From: CAZEAN01 sp964510225 | Lineage (GTDB): Bacteria > Planctomycetota > Planctomycetia > Isosphaerales > Isosphaeraceae | Assembly: GCA_964510225.1 (NCBI GenBank) | Contig: CAZEAN010000061.1 | Coordinates: 1 to 34,577, forward strand | Reading direction: 5' to 3' | DNA length: 34,577 nucleotides | In this document: in pieces, positions 32,122-34,577 of the stretch | Position numbering within the stretch: the stretch's first letter is position 1 | Layout: every line of letters begins with the position of its first letter | Position numbers and translations under genes: made by a program | Notes under the pieces: generated by a model | What the model saw: the letters and a program-made list of their open reading frames with translations, nothing else | Told to the model about the DNA's origin: nothing | Databases searched by the model: none

Positions 32122-32329
32122 CAAACTCTGGTCCTTCCTCTCTGCTGGTCGATAGAGTGCGGTCTCGCTCTTCCTCATCGTCGTCTTCGCGATTTCCGCA
32201 ATCTCAAGTTGAAATCGAGCTTAACGAGACTCCGAGGAGTGCGGCAAGGATCCCGCAGCGCGCCGCTGTCGGGGGTTCTATGAAATAGATCTAGTCACGT
32301 TAATCTCGCCATTACGCCTCGATGGGCTC

Positions 32330-32335
32330 TATAAT
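32330..32335 (+). promoter_or_regulatory. Putative -10 element of the ECF sigma gene
   Basis: TATAAT matches the sigma-70 consensus exactly and lies 43 bp before the ATG at 32378. No good -35 box is found at 16-18 bp spacing, so the assignment is tentative. A bulged CCGCAGCG/CGCTGTCGG hairpin lies upstream at about 32253-32272. Confidence 0.4.
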
Positions 32336-32377
32336 AGCCTATCTGCCTGATCGAGATCCGGAACTGAGACATGGATT

Positions 32378-33007
32378 ATGACAAATGGAGTTGGCGTTCA
32401 ACGGCTTGATCAGCAATGGGTCGATGACCTCTCCAGCGAAGGGGATCGTCGCGATCAAGCCCTTGCTGATCTCCGAGACCTCATGTTCCGAGGCCTCCGT
32501 CGCGCCGTCGGTTCCAACCGAGGGCTTAGCGATTCAGCCCTCGAAGACATCGTGCAAGACTCATTGCTCAAGACGTTGCGGAAAATCGATACCTTTCGTG
32601 GTCAGAGCCGGTTCACCACCTGGGCGATGTCGATTGCGGTCCATGGGGCGATGTCTGAACTCCGACGTCGACGTTGGAAAGACATCTCGCTCGACCGAGC
32701 CGCCGAAGACTCTGAATTCCAACCTGAACTCGCCGTCGATGCGGGCCTCAGCCCCGAACGTGAGGCCGAGCAGCGTGCGATCCTAGACGCAATGCGGTCG
32801 ATTATCGAATCAGAGCTGACCGCCAAACAGCGTCAGGCGTTACTCGCGACTTTCGGTGGAATGCCGATGGAACAGATCGCGGAAAAGTTGGGAAGTAATC
32901 GCAATGCGGTGTATAAATTAACGTTCGATGCACGCAAGAAACTGCGCGACGGCTTGCATCGCGCCGGCTACGCTGCCGATGATGTTCGCACGGTCTTTTC
33001 CTTTTAG
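32378..33007 (+). CDS. ECF-type RNA polymerase sigma-70 family factor
   Basis: A 209-residue sigma factor that redirects RNA polymerase to a small regulon. Region 2 is seen at ALEDIVQDSLLKTLRKID and FRGQSRFTTWAMSIAVHGA, the helix contacting the -10 element. Region 4 is LTAKQRQALLATFGGMPMEQ followed by a helix-turn-helix AEKLGSNRNAVYKLTFDARK, which binds the -35 element. A long loop with SPEREAEQRA links them. There is no extra C-terminal domain. The next gene, 47 bp on, encodes a Cys/His protein fitting a cognate anti-sigma factor. The target promoters are unknown. Confidence 0.9.
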   Translation: MTNGVGVQRLDQQWVDDLSSEGDRRDQALADLRDLMFRGLRRAVGSNRGLSDSALEDIVQDSLLKTLRKIDTFRGQSRFTTWAMSIAVHGAMSELRRRRWKDISLDRAAEDSEFQPELAVDAGLSPEREAEQRAILDAMRSIIESELTAKQRQALLATFGGMPMEQIAEKLGSNRNAVYKLTFDARKKLRDGLHRAGYAADDVRTVFSF

Positions 33008-33054
33008 CTCCTCCATTTCTCCAATTCCTCCGGTCTTGTCGGGGATCGAAGGTC

Positions 33055-33321
33055 ATGGCGCTGTCACGAGATCAAATCCACACTCTGGTTCGTGAAGTCT
33101 CCGAGACGTGCGTCGAAGAATTCAGCTGCGAGTGCTGCATGGCTGAAATCGGAAGCTACGTCGAACGGCTCTCTGCTAACGAGAATCTCTGCGAAACGCT
33201 CCGCGCCGTTAAAGCGCACGTCGCTGTCTGTGTCGAATGCCGCGAGATGTTTGAGACCCTCCGAATCGCTCTCTCAGCACTCGACGCTTTGGGGAATCAC
33301 GAGGAACCTTGCCCCGACTGA
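33055..33321 (+). CDS. Small Cys-rich zinc-finger-type anti-sigma factor (putative)
   Basis: An 88-residue protein 47 bp downstream of the sigma gene. The pattern KAHVAVCVECREMF (residues 68-81) is the HxxxCxxC signature of zinc-binding anti-sigma (ZAS) domains, with SCECCMAEIGSYVERL upstream as the usual helical part. ZAS proteins hold their sigma factor inactive until the metal site is oxidised or a signal arrives. No transmembrane helix is present, so it would be cytoplasmic. Function is inferred from motif and position; the additional Cys residues (CECC) are unusual. Confidence 0.75.
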   Translation: MALSRDQIHTLVREVSETCVEEFSCECCMAEIGSYVERLSANENLCETLRAVKAHVAVCVECREMFETLRIALSALDALGNHEEPCPD

Positions 33322-33800
33322 TTGAGGTCTTGAAATCTGTTGAATCCCGAATACCTGGCTCCTGGCCGCGCAACGATTCGTCGCGACAAGTGATTGTTAG
33401 GGATTGCTTCCTCGCGCTGGTTCCGGGGAGCCAACACGTAGGTCATTGATCAATGATGGCTTACGCCGATCAAGCTACTGGCTCTGTAATGAACTGATCT
33501 GCCTGAGAATGATGGGAGCGAAACCGAGTCGGCCAGCGCCCTCCTTCAACAATATCACAGGCAAATCTTCATCAAATCCGAACAAAAATTGATGGATGCT
33601 TCCAAGCAGGATGTCTATAATCCAATAATCCCACTTGCTGGTCACTTATTCTCGATCTAGTGTTTGAGTGATCAGGATGGCTTGAACCGGCCATTGTCGG
33701 TGATTCGATGCCCGAATCCCGACCAAGAACGGTGAAAAAAGAGTGATCAATTTTTTAAGCATTGATTCTCGAACACCTTACGATCAACTGGAGTTCCACC
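33322..33800. other. Intergenic stretch before the DUF1559 gene
   Basis: A 479-bp gap with no supported gene. It holds a 14-bp palindrome (33443-33456) and an A6/T6 tract pair (33735-33740 and 33751-33756) around GAGTGATCAA, which could be a weak hairpin or a curved promoter region. The best ribosome-binding site is GGAG at 33790-33793. Confidence 0.4.
33443..33456. promoter_or_regulatory. 14-bp perfect palindrome
   Basis: TCATTGATCAATGA is fully self-complementary and lies between the anti-sigma gene and the DUF1559 gene. It could be an operator, but nothing beyond its symmetry supports this. Confidence 0.25.
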
Positions 33801-34577
33801 GTGTTGAATCCGAAGACAGGACGACGTCCAGCCTTTACTTTGATCGAATTGCTCGTGGTCATTGCCATTATTGGCGTCCTGATTGCGTTGTTGCTGCCGG
33901 CGGTGCAATCAGCGCGTGAGGCCGCACGTCGGACTCAGTGTGTCAACAATTTGAAGCAGATTGGCTTGGCACTCCACAACTACGAATCATCGTTCGGCAG
34001 CTATCCTCCGGGCCGGATGGATCCTGACCTCATTATCGCCGGTGAGCCAGTCTATGACGGCTATTCAAGCTACGGTGCAGCCACTCCGACCCCTGGAAAC
34101 TGGACCGGATTTTATTCCGTCCACTGCCACATTTTGAATTACATGGAGCAAACTGCTGCCGCCGATTCCTTGAACTTTGAAGGGGTTAACACCTCGCGGA
34201 TGCGTAGCAATGGACAGGTTTACTCCCCAAACTTCACGACCTTCATTCTGACCCAAAGCCTTTTCCTCTGCCCGAGTGACTCTAACACCGGCTCAGGCGG
34301 TACTTATGGTGGTGAGAACAACTATCGCTACAACTTCGGAGGCGCTACGATCTACGCTGGTGGGGGACTCCGTCGCGACAATTTCCCTCGATCAAACACG
34401 GACAACGGTGCCTTTACTTATGGACGAGCACTCGGGATCAGTGACTTTAAAGACGGCTTGAGCAACTCAGTCGTCTTCTCGGAACGAACCAAGGGGACTG
34501 CTGCCTTCAATCCTCCGGGCGGACCGAGCGACAGCTACGGGGTCTTCGACTTCACACCGACCTTCGACCCGGTCGCG
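33801..34577 (+). CDS. DUF1559 protein with prepilin-type N-terminal methylation site, 3' end cut by window
   Basis: The frame from GTG 33801 (GGAG at 33790-33793) is open to the window edge, 259 codons without a stop. The N-terminus has the type IV prepilin/pseudopilin signal: a basic leader (MLNPKTGRRPA) and FTLIELLVVIAIIGVLIALL, followed by LLPAVQSAREAARRTQCVNN. This segment and NLKQIGLALHNYESSFGSYPPG are diagnostic of DUF1559 proteins, which are expanded in planctomycetes. The later C-terminal motif SDFKDGLSNSVVFSERTKG is also typical. These proteins are presumed pseudopilin-like surface or secretion components, but their exact role is not established. Confidence 0.9.
   Translation, partial: MLNPKTGRRPAFTLIELLVVIAIIGVLIALLLPAVQSAREAARRTQCVNNLKQIGLALHNYESSFGSYPPGRMDPDLIIAGEPVYDGYSSYGAATPTPGNWTGFYSVHCHILNYMEQTAAADSLNFEGVNTSRMRSNGQVYSPNFTTFILTQSLFLCPSDSNTGSGGTYGGENNYRYNFGGATIYAGGGLRRDNFPRSNTDNGAFTYGRALGISDFKDGLSNSVVFSERTKGTAAFNPPGGPSDSYGVFDFTPTFDPVA

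Noticed and set aside
33404..33592. 62-codon plus-strand frame before the DUF1559 gene
   Set aside because: No ribosome-binding site, no recognisable motif, and it overlaps a palindrome.
1..34577. tRNA, rRNA and CRISPR features
   Set aside because: No T-loop-like GGTTCGAATCC context with a cloverleaf, no rRNA-like conserved blocks and no regularly spaced repeats were found by eye.

Overview
The window looks like a piece of a planctomycete chromosome, most likely class Planctomycetia. The evidence is a DUF1559 protein with a prepilin-type N-terminus, a PEP-CTERM protein, a cytochrome c/PHM-like monooxygenase next to a TECPVSN-type redoxin, a large secreted FG-GAP protein, and an lpxA next to a Gfo/Idh/MocA gene. 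Base composition is moderately GC-rich throughout and gene density is ordinary. There is no rRNA, tRNA, CRISPR array, prophage or intact insertion sequence. I call 25 protein genes with reasonable confidence; two of them run off the window edges.

Layout. 1-3102: a truncated secreted Gly-rich protein (-), a small membrane protein (+), then a minus-strand pair of Gfo/Idh/MocA oxidoreductase and LpxA, probably for lipid A or an acylated nucleotide sugar. 3397-5920: a plus-strand exported redoxin followed by a cytochrome c/copper monooxygenase-like protein. 6273-7760: a P-loop NTPase with two internal membrane helices, resembling the KAP family. 8146-8949: a PEP-CTERM surface protein bounded by hairpin terminators. 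9126-11712: Ldh2-type dehydrogenase (-), aldose 1-epimerase (+) and MoaD (-). 11829-15587: UvrA (+), abutting a membrane-anchored alpha/beta hydrolase (-).

15997-20802 is a minus-strand run of ilvC, an exported protein-L-isoaspartate methyltransferase and a 964-residue secreted glycosidase-like protein that seems to lack a catalytic nucleophile. Diverging from it are a Uma2-family gene and ilvH, so two branched-chain amino acid genes sit close together but in separate transcription units. 22939-25371 is an MscS channel with a duplicated N-terminal domain. 25402-26849 is a translationally coupled ppa and RmlD-like pair. 27030-27521 is a small exported protein. 28009-32121 is an FG-GAP protein followed by an ABC-2 permease. 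32378-33321 is an ECF sigma factor with a putative zinc-type anti-sigma factor, and the window ends in the DUF1559 gene.

Most genes are housekeeping or typical of the phylum. I see no clear multi-gene defence or mobile system. The points most worth a second look are the KAP-like membrane NTPase, the Cys-rich insert in the cytochrome/monooxygenase, the probable pseudo-glycosidase co-oriented with ilvC and pcm, the duplicated MscS sensor region, an inverted-repeat-bounded segment after ilvH, and REP-like palindromes near 27.67 kb. All function calls rest on motif recognition by eye; no database search was run.
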